Assembly (NCBI RefSeq): GCF_965138225.1
Contig: NZ_CBCSAX010000014.1
Length of the DNA: 57,804 nt
Direction: 5' to 3' (one strand)
Origin: Helicobacter_D ganmani
Lineage (GTDB): Bacteria > Campylobacterota > Campylobacteria > Campylobacterales > Helicobacteraceae
This document shows, piece after piece, positions 45,335 to 54,037 of the stretch. Under the pieces are notes generated by a model, which saw only the letters and a program-made list of their open reading frames with translations, ran no database searches and was not told the DNA's origin. Position 1 is the first letter of the stretch. The number at the start of each line of letters is the position of its first letter. The translations under genes were made by a program, and so were the position numbers.

Positions 45335-46322
45335 ATGCTAAACAAAATAATGGGGGGGGGGGCAAAATAAATTAGAATCCTTTATCCACGATAAAAAGCT
45401 TTGGATTCTCTCACTCTTCAAAAATGCAAAACAACACGAAAAAATCAAAGCGAGACTTCAACAACTAGAACAACAGAATAAAGATCTTATCTTTCAGAAC
45501 AATACACAAAAGAATGCCTTAAAAAAACTCACCCCACAAGCTTATCTTCGCAAAATAGAAATCCACCTAGCAGAGCATTGCAATTTAAATTGCTTTAGTT
45601 GCAATCATTTCTCTCAATTAGCCCCACAAGGTTTCCCAGATTTAGAAAAGTTTGAAAAAGATATAGAAAAACTTGCACAAATCACGCACAAACTCATTTC
45701 CTTAATCGTCTTTACAGGTGGTGAGCCACTTTTAAATCCCAACTGCAAGAACTTCTTTGCTATCACTAGGAAGCATTTTCCAGACTCTAAAATTTGGCTC
45801 ATCACCAATGGAATCTTGTTAGACAAACAACCCAAAGACTTTTGGGATTCTATGCAAAAGCATAAGATTGAGCTGCACCCAACAAAATACCCTATTAAAG
45901 TAAATTGGGAATTTGTGGAATCGCAGTGTAAGGCATATGGGATTCCATTAGTATTTTTCAACGATGCAAGGGTTGAAAAGACTTCTTTTAAAACAATCTT
46001 AGAGCCAAAAGGTAATTTGGATATTTTCAACGCTTTTACAAATTGTCATCAGGTTGGCAATTGCACACATTTTGGGAATGGCAAGCTTTATCCTTGCAAT
46101 ATCGTCCCAAACATTCACTATTTCAACTCCGCTTTTAACCAAAACCTGCCAATCACCCCACTAGATTCCATTGATATTTACAAGGCAAAAGATTATAATG
46201 AGATTTTGCAATTCCTAGCCAAACCTATTCCCTTTTGTCGTTTCTGCAATCTAGCCAAATGGAAAAGCATTGGGGAATGGAAAACTTCCAAAAAGGACAT
46301 TTCGGAGTATTTGGAGCTTTAA
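45335..46322 (+). CDS. Radical SAM protein, phase-variable, read as OFF
   Basis: ATG at 45335 follows AAAAGGAA. After MLNKI it enters eleven G and then stops at once (TAA) in the frame given. The +1 frame resumes as QNKLESFIHDKKLWIL and runs to the stop at 46322; with ten or thirteen G it would encode about 328 residues. A coiled region is followed by the radical SAM cysteines in HCNLNCFSCNHFSQLA (C-x3-C-x2-C), FTGGEPLLNP and WLITNG. C-terminal cysteines (CTHFG, CNIV, CRFCNLAKW) suggest a SPASM-like second cluster. Such proteins often modify sugars or peptides for surface glycans; the substrate here is unknown. Confidence 0.85.
45352..45362 (+). repeat. Poly-G phase-variation tract in the radical SAM gene
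   Basis: Eleven G with no ambiguous base, starting in the sixth codon of the frame. Ten or thirteen would put the gene in frame. Followed by CAAAATAAATTAGAATCC, close to the sequence after the MBOAT tract. Confidence 0.88.
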
Positions 46323-46325
46323 GGC

Positions 46326-46410
46326 GAGATTTTGGATTATGGATTGCTTCATCTCACTTCGCTTTACTTTTCGCAAAGAAAAGTTGGTGTGCGTCCTTGC
46401 AAGGATACCT
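46326..46410. repeat. Dispersed repeat copy at the xseA 3' end
   Basis: Contains TTATGGATTGCTTCA (46337-46351), identical to 24852-24866, and TGCGTCCTTGCAAG (46390-46403), identical to 8304-8317. The second half lies within xseA coding sequence. Confidence 0.65.
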
Positions 46411-47641
46411 GTTTCACCTCCGCTTGAAGCGTCGCGCTCTTATCCTGCAATTCCAAAATTGTATGTGGTGTAATCTCTGCCAAACATTGGATTTTTTTTC
46501 CATTGCGCAAAACGCAAGCATAGCCATTTTTCTGATAATTTTCAGGATTCTTTGCGCGAAATTCAGCCTTTAACCTTTCTAACTGCATAGATTTTTTGCC
46601 TATTAGTTGCGGAATCTTTAAATGAATATGGAAGCTTGGATTCTGTAATTTCAACGCACACAAGGCAATCTTATGCGCAATCCTCTGCCCTAAAAACAAA
46701 TCAAGATTGTCAAGATTCTGCTTTGCCTGCTCTATTTTATTAAAAAGCAAATTTTTTTCTATCAAAAATGCACTTTTTTGAAGTTGATTTACTTTTCCTT
46801 GCAAAACCCTTGAGAATCGCTCACTAAGCGTGTTTTGCATTGTATCTAAGTTCATCAACCATTCGTTTTTATCTGGCAATAGAATCTCCATTGCTGCTGA
46901 AGGAGTGGGAGCACGCAAATCCGCTACAAAATCACTTAGCACGATGTCTGGCTCGTGCCCAATAGCCGAAACAATAGGAGTATTTGCATTGAAAATACTC
47001 TCAATAACTAAAGGTTCATTAAAAGCCCACAAATCCTCCAAACTCCCGCCACCACGCGCCAATACAATGCAATCCACTCCCAAATTATCTGCAATTTGAA
47101 TATTTTTAGCAATACTTTCTTTTGCTCCCTCGCCTTGCACAAGCGTATTGATTGCAATAAACTCAACAAGATTCCATCTTTTTTCTGCGACTTTCAGCAT
47201 ATCGTGCAACACAGCACCCGTATTTGAAGTCAGCAAGGCAATTTTTTGGGGAAACTTTAGCAAAGGTTTTTTATTTTCAAAATAACCTTTGGCTTTATAG
47301 GATTCTTTGAGCTGCTCAAAAGCCAATGTGAGCTCTCCGATTCCGCTTGGTAATGCGCTAATACAATTCAACTGATAGTCCCCACGTGGAGGATAAACAC
47401 TAATTGCGCCTTGCAATGTTAGGCTCATTCCCTCTTGGATTTGGAATCGCAAACGTGCAGCATTTCCGCGGAACATTACGCATTTAATGCTAGAATCTTT
47501 GTCTTTTAATGTGAAATACAAATGCCCGCTAGAATGGTGGGTAAAGTTACTCACCTCCCCGCTCACACTCACTTGTAAAAAAGTTGCCTCTAACAGACTT
47601 TTTATCTGTGCGTTTAGCTCACTCACACTTAGAGTTTTCAT
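46364..47641 (-). CDS. xseA: Exodeoxyribonuclease VII large subunit
   Basis: A 425-residue XseA. An OB-fold N-terminus (VSGEVSNFTHHSSGHLYFTLKD) precedes the nuclease core with DCIVLARGGGSLEDLWAFNE, then SAIGHEPD and FVADLRAPTPSAAME, and a helical tail. The last codons (about 15) coincide with a copy of a dispersed repeat (46390-46403), so the natural C-terminus may have been altered. Its ATG overlaps the pycB stop by one base. Confidence 0.95.
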   Translation of the reverse strand: MKTLSVSELNAQIKSLLEATFLQVSVSGEVSNFTHHSSGHLYFTLKDKDSSIKCVMFRGNAARLRFQIQEGMSLTLQGAISVYPPRGDYQLNCISALPSGIGELTLAFEQLKESYKAKGYFENKKPLLKFPQKIALLTSNTGAVLHDMLKVAEKRWNLVEFIAINTLVQGEGAKESIAKNIQIADNLGVDCIVLARGGGSLEDLWAFNEPLVIESIFNANTPIVSAIGHEPDIVLSDFVADLRAPTPSAAMEILLPDKNEWLMNLDTMQNTLSERFSRVLQGKVNQLQKSAFLIEKNLLFNKIEQAKQNLDNLDLFLGQRIAHKIALCALKLQNPSFHIHLKIPQLIGKKSMQLERLKAEFRAKNPENYQKNGYACVLRNGKKIQCLAEITPHTILELQDKSATLQAEVKQVSLQGRTPTFLCEK

Positions 47642-49431
47642 TATTCTACAAGCATAATCGCGAGGTTTGCGCTAATTTGTTGCCCTTCTTTGGCATAAAT
47701 TTCTTTGATTTCTCCACCAATCGTTGCTAGCACTTGATTTTCCATTTTCATAGCTTCCACAATTGCTAGCACATCACCCTCTTTGATTTTATCTCCCACT
47801 TGCACTTTAAGTTTCGTCAAATTTCCTGGCATTGGCGAAATAATATGCCCCGGCAGGCTTGCTTGAGGCAAAGAATCGGATTTTTTGCTAGGGACTTTGC
47901 TAGAATCTTTCTCACTAGATTCTACAAGAACTTCTTTCAAATCCCCATTCACACGCACAAAAAATGGTCTCACATTTTCATCTTTTGCCCCGCTTCCCTC
48001 AATTTTAATATTGTAAGTCTCTCCGTGCAAATTGATTGTAAATTCTTTTGCCATTGGAGCATTTGCGCCCTCAAAGGTTGTAAGAGCCTCTGGACTTAGA
48101 CGATTTTCATTGCGTTCGCTTAAGAATTGCTTCGCGATTCCACCAAAAATCACATAAGAAATCACATCGGTTTCACTTTTAGCAAAGCCTTGAGATTCCT
48201 CACGCGCCCTTTGCAACTCTGACTCTAACCTATCTGCTGGACGCTCTGTAATGATTTCCTCTCCCTCTGCTTGGATTCTCTCTATTAATTCTTTTGCAAT
48301 TGGAGCTGGCGTCTTGCCATAATAGCCTTTAATAATATTCTTAGATTCCGTTGTGAGTGTTTTATAACGCGTTTGCGCTAGGACATTTAACACCGCCTGT
48401 GTGCCAACAATCTGACTAGAAGGAGTAACAAGCGGGGGATAGCCGAAATCTTTACGCACATTTGGAATTTCTGCTAAGACTTCGTCCATTTTGTCTAACG
48501 CATTTTGTTCTTTTAGTTGATGTGCCATATTAGAAATCATACCGCCCGGAATTTGATTGACAAGTACGCGGGTATCAATTTGATTGTATTCAGATTCAAA
48601 TTTCTTATATTTTCTGCGATTCCGCTTCAAAATCTCTGCAGCTTTTTCCATAATTTCTAAATCTAATTTTGTATCCCACTGCGTGCCTTGCAATGTCGCC
48701 ACAATGGATTGCGTGCAAGGGTGGCTTGTACCCTCTGCTAGCGCAGAGTTAGAACAATCCACGCTATCTACTCCTGCTTCAATAGCTTTCAAATGCGAGC
48801 CAAAGGCGAATCCAGCGGTGGAATGTGTATGTAATGCCAAAGGCAAACCAATCTCACTTTTCAATGCTTTGACAAGCTCAAAGGTAGCATTAGGCGTAAT
48901 CAAACCTGCCATATCTTTGATTGCCAAAGAATCGCAACCGCGCTTTGCTAATTCCTTACCATATTCCACAAAACTTTGAATCGTATGCACAGGCGAGGTG
49001 GTATAGCAAATTGCTCCTTGTGCGTGTTTGCCTTGCTTTTTAACCTCATCAATAGAAACTTCCAAATTACGAATGTCGTTTAACGCATCAAAGATTCTAA
49101 AAATATCCACCCCATTTTGAGCGGAAAGTCGCACAAACTCACGCACCACATCGTCTGCATAATGGCGATAACCAATGAGATTCTGTCCGCGCAAAAGCAT
49201 TTGGATTGGAGTTTTTTTGAAAATTTCTTTAAAGATTGCTAATCGCTCAAAAGGGTCTTCTTTTAAATATCGCAAACAGGCATCATAAGTCGCTCCACCC
49301 CACACTTCTACACTATAAAATCCCACTTGTTCAAAAGCTTGCGCCGCTTCTATCATATCCTCTGTGCGCATACGCGTTGCAAGCAAAGATTGATGTCCAT
49401 CTCTTAGGCTATTTTCAGTGATTTTTATCAT
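47641..49431 (-). CDS. pycB: Pyruvate/oxaloacetate carboxylase subunit B with biotin domain
   Basis: A 596-residue protein. The carboxyltransferase barrel has ITENSLRDGHQSL, LRGQNLIGYRHYADD, AIKDMAGLITP, and metal residues in LALHTHST. The C-terminal biotinyl domain carries the Lys in AMKMENQV (Lys562, 35 residues from the end). A separate biotin carboxylase subunit would be encoded elsewhere. It could equally be called OadA-like; no sodium-pump subunits are nearby, so anaplerotic pyruvate carboxylation is the better guess. Upstream lie a TATAAT and two operator-like repeats. Confidence 0.9.
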   Translation of the reverse strand: MIKITENSLRDGHQSLLATRMRTEDMIEAAQAFEQVGFYSVEVWGGATYDACLRYLKEDPFERLAIFKEIFKKTPIQMLLRGQNLIGYRHYADDVVREFVRLSAQNGVDIFRIFDALNDIRNLEVSIDEVKKQGKHAQGAICYTTSPVHTIQSFVEYGKELAKRGCDSLAIKDMAGLITPNATFELVKALKSEIGLPLALHTHSTAGFAFGSHLKAIEAGVDSVDCSNSALAEGTSHPCTQSIVATLQGTQWDTKLDLEIMEKAAEILKRNRRKYKKFESEYNQIDTRVLVNQIPGGMISNMAHQLKEQNALDKMDEVLAEIPNVRKDFGYPPLVTPSSQIVGTQAVLNVLAQTRYKTLTTESKNIIKGYYGKTPAPIAKELIERIQAEGEEIITERPADRLESELQRAREESQGFAKSETDVISYVIFGGIAKQFLSERNENRLSPEALTTFEGANAPMAKEFTINLHGETYNIKIEGSGAKDENVRPFFVRVNGDLKEVLVESSEKDSSKVPSKKSDSLPQASLPGHIISPMPGNLTKLKVQVGDKIKEGDVLAIVEAMKMENQVLATIGGEIKEIYAKEGQQISANLAIMLVE

Positions 49432-49465
49432 AATACAAACTCCAAATATTAAGTTTTGAGCTCAT

Positions 49466-49471
49466 ATTATA
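49466..49471 (-). promoter_or_regulatory. -10 element of pycB
   Basis: A perfect TATAAT on minus about 35 bases before the pycB ATG. The transcription start would be near 49459. Confidence 0.65.
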
Positions 49472-49501
49472 ACAACAAATTACAATCTTTGAAGTGTATT
49501 G

Positions 49502-49526
49502 TGATAATTTTGTATCAAAATTATCA
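49502..49526. promoter_or_regulatory. Operator-like perfect palindrome upstream of pycB
   Basis: TGATAATTTTG and CAAAATTATCA form 11-bp perfect arms around TAT. Relative to the inferred pycB start it spans about -43 to -67, a position used by activators. The binding protein is unknown. Confidence 0.6.
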
Positions 49527-49529
49527 AGA

Positions 49530-49548
49530 ATGATTATTTTTGTATCAT
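49530..49548. promoter_or_regulatory. Second operator-like repeat upstream of pycB
   Basis: ATGATTATTTTTGTATCAT resembles the left part of the first site (TGATAATTTTGTATCA) as a direct repeat, with ATGAT/ATCAT ends. The centres are about 25 bases apart, so the same protein may bind both. Confidence 0.5.
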
Positions 49549-49690
49549 ATACGAGAAATTTAAGAAAAAAGGAAATAAGATTCCACTGCGCATTGCAGGC
49601 GATACGAAGAATTCTATGATATTAGCAATATACGATTCTACAATTTTTTATGTGCAAAGCACAAATCCGCAATGGCTCTTGTTAGGCTTA

Positions 49691-49888
49691 CTATTTTGCA
49701 GAGTTTGTGGAGTTTGCAATTTGTTTGGAATACAAAATCATCAATCTTTCGTTCTGTTCTGTGCTGTTTAGATGGATTGTGCCGCCACTTTTATTCTCGC
49801 TTTTGCTTTGGCTTGAGGATTTGTTCACCTCTAATTCTACCACTTCAAAAAAACTACAAAAACTAAGTCCTTCATCAAGAAATTCCAT
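49691..49888 (-). CDS. Small protein of unknown function (65 residues)
   Basis: ATG 49888 is preceded by AATAAGGAGTTAAAA, a strong ribosome-binding site, which decides this start over a longer 105-codon frame. The product (MEFLDEGLSFCSFFEVVELE...) is acidic at the N-terminus and Ser/Asn/Lys-rich after residue 20; it has no signal peptide, membrane segment or familiar motif. It stands alone between mreC and pycB on the same strand. It could be a real small gene or a decaying fragment; codon use cannot decide at this length. Confidence 0.45.
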   Translation of the reverse strand: MEFLDEGLSFCSFFEVVELEVNKSSSQSKSENKSGGTIHLNSTEQNERLMILYSKQIANSTNSAK

Positions 49889-50039
49889 TTTTAACTCCTT
49901 ATTCAATCTATAAAATAGGAAGCAAATTTCATTCCTTTTTTGTAATTTAAGATTCTGTGAGATTCTAAAACAATCAATTCTTATGAAAAATAATGGAAAA
50001 CCAATCAACTACCAATTTGAAATTTTATAACGAAGAGTA

Positions 50040-50900
50040 TCAATGTGGAATTGCTAGATTAGATGTGTCCAAACCCTCCTCCGACATTTCTTGGGATTCT
50101 GTGGCATTGCTCTCTGCACTAACAACAAAAGGGGAAATATTCACATCAACAAGCCAATAAAATCTCGTAACTTCATCTAAAGCAGGCTTTACCTTGGCAA
50201 TCTGATAACCCTGTCGTAACTCAATAGATTCAACAATACCCACTAAAATTCCGGGATAAAAAATATTGTCATCGCCACTTGTTCGCACAATTTCGCCGAC
50301 TTCAATTTTGGGATACAAGGGAATATAATCTACAATAAAACCTTTATTAATATCGTATTTTGCGATTCCTTGTGATTTTCTATCGCCTACTACAACGCTA
50401 TAATTGCATTTCTCATCTCCATTCAAAAAGCCTTCCAAACGCCGATTTTGCAAAACCGCAATTCCCGCAACCTTATTATCATTAATTAGCCCAAAAATCG
50501 TTCCATTTTGATAAGTTTTATTAGTTTTATATTCTAGCCATATTTTTTTATAATCATTCATACGCACAAACGAAATCATACGCACAAATGTGAGTTCTGG
50601 CATATTTAAACGCAAAGGGGAATGAATAGAGTCTAACAAATCGTTATATTCAATCTTTAGAGCTTCAAGCAAATATTCTACTTGCTGTTTATCTCTCAAA
50701 GAATCTGAAAGTTGTTTGATTTGTTCTGCTTGATGAAAATGACGTTGAATTGCCTTTAATATATTGCTATTGAAGTTTAAGATTCCTATCTTGACACTAT
50801 CGCTTAAAGACAATATCCTATTTTGCACTTCGGTAGAAATTTTCATTGAAATAAACAATGCAATGAATAAAAAAATCGTCCATAGAAAAACTTTTTTCAT
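50040..50900 (-). CDS. mreC: Rod shape-determining protein MreC
   Basis: A 286-residue protein with one N-terminal membrane helix (LWTIFLFIALFISM), a coiled segment (ILKAIQRHFHQAEQIKQLSDSL) and two periplasmic beta domains including GIAVLQNRRLEG and VRTSGDDNIFYPGILVG. It links MreB to periplasmic PBP2. Starts 30 bases after mreB. No mreD follows it. Confidence 0.92.
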   Translation of the reverse strand: MKKVFLWTIFLFIALFISMKISTEVQNRILSLSDSVKIGILNFNSNILKAIQRHFHQAEQIKQLSDSLRDKQQVEYLLEALKIEYNDLLDSIHSPLRLNMPELTFVRMISFVRMNDYKKIWLEYKTNKTYQNGTIFGLINDNKVAGIAVLQNRRLEGFLNGDEKCNYSVVVGDRKSQGIAKYDINKGFIVDYIPLYPKIEVGEIVRTSGDDNIFYPGILVGIVESIELRQGYQIAKVKPALDEVTRFYWLVDVNISPFVVSAESNATESQEMSEEGLDTSNLAIPH

Positions 50901-50930
50901 CTCTTTTCTATTTATTGTATCTCAAAAATC

Positions 50931-51965
50931 TTACTCGTAAGAAGATTGTTGTAAAACATCAATCTCTTCTAGTGCTTTTCCTGTGCCTTTTGCCACGCAT
51001 AACAAAGGCTCATCACCCACATATACAGGAAGTTTTACCACATCTGAAAGATACTTATCCAATCCACGAATCAATGCTCCGCCGCCTGTTAAGACGATTC
51101 CATTCTCTACAATATCTCCTGCCAAATCCGGTGGCATTTGTTCCAATACATCTTTGAGGGCATTTGAAATCTCTTTTAGCGGTTCTTTCATCGCCTCACG
51201 GACATCTTCACTTGTTAATTCAATCGTATTGAGCAATCCACTCACTTGATCGCGCCCTTTTACTTGCATTACAAGTGGCTCCTCAAGACTTACAGCAGAA
51301 CCAATTTGAATTTTAATTTCCTCTCCTGTTCTCTCCCCAATCAACAAACTATATTTGCGACGCACATAATCTACAACCGCCAAATCTAGTTTATCTCCCG
51401 CAACGCGTAAAGATTTAGAAATCACAAGCCCACCTAGAGAAATTACACCGATTTCCGTAGTCCCTCCTCCAATATCTACAACCAAGCTTCCTTTAGGCTC
51501 TTTGACAGGCAAACCTGCGCCAATCGCTGCCGCCATTGGCTCTTCAATCAAAAAGACTTCCCTAGCCCCCGCACTAATTGCAGATTCTTTAACCGCCTTG
51601 CGTTCCACTCCTGTCAAACCATAAGGTACACAAACAATGATTCTTGGGCGCATTAATGCTTTTCTCCTATGAGCTTTTTCAATAAAATAACGAATCATCT
51701 TTTCTGTCATATCAAAATCTGCAATCACACCATCTTTCATCGGACGCACTGCTAAAATGCTTCCGGGCGTTTTACCCACCATTTCTTTTGCTTCGTGTCC
51801 TACGGCTAAAATCTTATTCCTACCATGTCTATCATTATGCACAGCAACCACAGAGGGTTCATTAATAATAACACCTTGCCCTTTTACCAAAACAATCGTA
51901 TTTGCTGTCCCAAGATCAATTGAAATATCGTGTGAAAACAATCCAATAACTCTATCTAATAGCAT
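50931..51965 (-). CDS. mreB: Rod shape-determining protein MreB
   Basis: A 344-residue canonical MreB, with SIDLGTANTIVLVKG (phosphate 1), FLIEEPMAAAIGAGLP (catalytic Glu), VDIGGGTTEIGVISL (phosphate 2 with Thr) and VLTGGGALIRGLD (adenosine). All residues lost in the paralogue at 11534-12529 are kept here. Upstream clpX and downstream mreC match HP1374-HP1372. Confidence 0.97.
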   Translation of the reverse strand: MLLDRVIGLFSHDISIDLGTANTIVLVKGQGVIINEPSVVAVHNDRHGRNKILAVGHEAKEMVGKTPGSILAVRPMKDGVIADFDMTEKMIRYFIEKAHRRKALMRPRIIVCVPYGLTGVERKAVKESAISAGAREVFLIEEPMAAAIGAGLPVKEPKGSLVVDIGGGTTEIGVISLGGLVISKSLRVAGDKLDLAVVDYVRRKYSLLIGERTGEEIKIQIGSAVSLEEPLVMQVKGRDQVSGLLNTIELTSEDVREAMKEPLKEISNALKDVLEQMPPDLAGDIVENGIVLTGGGALIRGLDKYLSDVVKLPVYVGDEPLLCVAKGTGKALEEIDVLQQSSYE

Positions 51966-51988
51966 ATCTTTCTCTCTTTACAATGGAT

Positions 51989-53236
51989 TTAAGCACTTTT
52001 TTTGCTCGTTTTTTTCTGTTTTATCAACATCGGCTTTGCAAGTTTTAAAACCGCCTCTTTCGTGATAATTACTTCATAACCTTTCAATTCTGGCAACTCA
52101 TACATAATATCTAGCATAATTTCTTCCATAATTGAACGCAGTCCTCTAGCCCCTGTTTTACGCGCAATCGCAAGATTCGCAATCTCTTCTAATGCTTCAT
52201 TTTTAAAAGTCAAAGCCACCCCATCAAAAGCAAAAAGCTTTTTATATTGTTTTGTCAATGCGTTCTTTGGCTTTTGTAGAATCTCTATCATCGCCTCTTT
52301 TGTAATTTCCTCCAAAGTCGCAAACAAATGCAAACGCCCGATTAATTCTGGAATCAAGCCAAAACTCACCAAATCATCTGGCTCTACTTGCTCTAAAACA
52401 TTTTCTTGCGCAATTTTTTCGTTTGCTTTATGATGGAATCCCAAACTATTTCCGCCAATTCTCCGCTCAATAATATCTTTTAATCCATCAAAAGCACCTC
52501 CGCAGATAAACAAAATATCTTTAGTATCAATTTGGATAAATTCTTGATTGGGGTGCTTTCTGCCACCTTTTGGTGGAACATTCACAACACTACCTTCTAT
52601 AATTTTCAACAACGCCTGCTGCACACCCTCTCCTGATACATCTCGCGTGATAGAACGATTCTCTGAAAGCCTTGAGATTTTATCAATCTCATCAATAAAC
52701 ACTATTCCTCTTTGCGCCCTTTGCACATCACCATCAGCTTCTTGAAGCAAACGCGTTAAAATATTTTCCACATCTTCACCCACATAGCCCGCTTCTGTTA
52801 AGCTTGTCGCATCACAAATTGCAATAGGAATATTTAAAAATTTTGCTAATGTCTGCGCCATTAACGTTTTACCGCTTCCGGTAGGACCAATCAATAAGAT
52901 GTTGGATTTTGCAATCTCAGTATCGTCCTCCTCTGCTTGCCCTTTAGTTTGCAATACGCGTTTGTAATGATTATAGACTGCAACACTAAAAACTTTCTTG
53001 GCTTTTTCTTGACCAATGACATACTCATCTAAAACCGCTTTTAATTCTTTGGGAGGCACGATATTTAACTCTTGTTCAAGAGATTCCGGCTCTTCCTCAA
53101 AGTGTTGCTCGCCCCCGACAAGCAAACTATAAGAAGCAATGATGCAATTTTTGCAAATGCAGACATTATTTCCAGCAATCAATGGATTTTTGTGAGATTC
53201 TTTGGACTTGCAAAAATCACAAACTTTTTCACTCAT
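51989..53236 (-). CDS. clpX: ATP-dependent Clp protease ATP-binding subunit ClpX
   Basis: 415 residues from ATG 53236, chosen because AAGGAAAAGTA lies upstream and because homologues begin near the zinc finger; a longer frame to 53302 would run deep into lpxA. The N-terminal C4 zinc finger is CDFCKSKES...CICKNC. Walker A GPTGSGKTLMAQTLA, Walker B IVFIDEIDKI, sensor region ELIGRLHLF. It unfolds substrates for ClpP. Start overlaps the end of lpxA by eight bases. Confidence 0.96.
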   Translation of the reverse strand: MSEKVCDFCKSKESHKNPLIAGNNVCICKNCIIASYSLLVGGEQHFEEEPESLEQELNIVPPKELKAVLDEYVIGQEKAKKVFSVAVYNHYKRVLQTKGQAEEDDTEIAKSNILLIGPTGSGKTLMAQTLAKFLNIPIAICDATSLTEAGYVGEDVENILTRLLQEADGDVQRAQRGIVFIDEIDKISRLSENRSITRDVSGEGVQQALLKIIEGSVVNVPPKGGRKHPNQEFIQIDTKDILFICGGAFDGLKDIIERRIGGNSLGFHHKANEKIAQENVLEQVEPDDLVSFGLIPELIGRLHLFATLEEITKEAMIEILQKPKNALTKQYKKLFAFDGVALTFKNEALEEIANLAIARKTGARGLRSIMEEIMLDIMYELPELKGYEVIITKEAVLKLAKPMLIKQKKTSKKSA

Positions 53237-54035
53237 TACTTTTCCTTGTAAAAGGGATTCCCCTTGTAGATTGAATAATAAATTCACACATTTTTTTAAC
53301 ATTTGCGTCTTTTACGCCCTCGTCAAGAATTTCCTGTGCGATTTCTTTGATTGGTGCATTACCAAAAAAAAGACGCTTATAGGCATTGTGAATTCTATCC
53401 ACTTCGTGGTGTTCAAAATGTTTGCGCAAACGATGCAGATTTAGCCCTCTTACGACCGCACGATTCCCCTCTGCCATACAAAAAGGAGGAATATCTTGCG
53501 AAAGCGCACTCGCTCCTGCAATCATCGCATAATCTCCCACCTTTACAAACTGATGAATCGGCGTTAAACCACCTACATTAATATGGCTACCCAACACAAT
53601 ATGCCCACCGAGTGTTGCACCATTTGCCAAAATGCAAGAATCTCCAACAATACAATCATGTGCAATATGCACATACGCCATTAACAAATTATTACTACCA
53701 ATAATTGTTTTGCCTCCGCCGCCCTCTGTGCCCGGATTTATCATCGTAAATTCGCGGATTTTGTTATAATCTCCAAAAATTAGCTCATTAGGTTCGTCAT
53801 GATATTTCAAATCCTGTGGTTTTGTACCCAAAGTCGCATTCGGAAAAATCTCATTTCTTTCCCCCAAAGTTGTGTTGCCAAGAATCGTTACATGATTATA
53901 CAGCTTACAACCTTTTCCAATTTTCACATCTTTGCCAATCACACAATAATGCCCAATCTCTACACTTTCGCCAATGATTGCACCCTCTTCAATGATAGCA
54001 GTATGCGCAATTTTTGCTGATTTTGCTACACTCAC
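53229..54035 (-). CDS. lpxA: UDP-N-acetylglucosamine acyltransferase
   Basis: A 268-residue left-handed beta-helix enzyme, first step of lipid A synthesis. Hexapeptide repeats (AIIGESVEIGHYCVIG, KIGKGCKLYNHVTILGN, GATLGGHIVLGSHINVGG) and the catalytic His in MAYVHIAHDCIVGD. Two bases after fabZ, same strand, as in HP1375-HP1376. Confidence 0.97.
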   Translation of the reverse strand: MSVAKSAKIAHTAIIEEGAIIGESVEIGHYCVIGKDVKIGKGCKLYNHVTILGNTTLGERNEIFPNATLGTKPQDLKYHDEPNELIFGDYNKIREFTMINPGTEGGGGKTIIGSNNLLMAYVHIAHDCIVGDSCILANGATLGGHIVLGSHINVGGLTPIHQFVKVGDYAMIAGASALSQDIPPFCMAEGNRAVVRGLNLHRLRKHFEHHEVDRIHNAYKRLFFGNAPIKEIAQEILDEGVKDANVKKMCEFIIQSTRGIPFTRKSNE

Positions 54036-54037
54036 TT

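Larger units (their letters stand above)
49432..49690. other. pycB upstream region
   Basis: Holds the pycB promoter and two operator-like repeats. The remainder (49549-49690) has AT-rich sequence and words like GCGCATTGCAGGCGATACGAAG that recall the dispersed repeats. No gene is seen on either strand. Confidence 0.6.
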
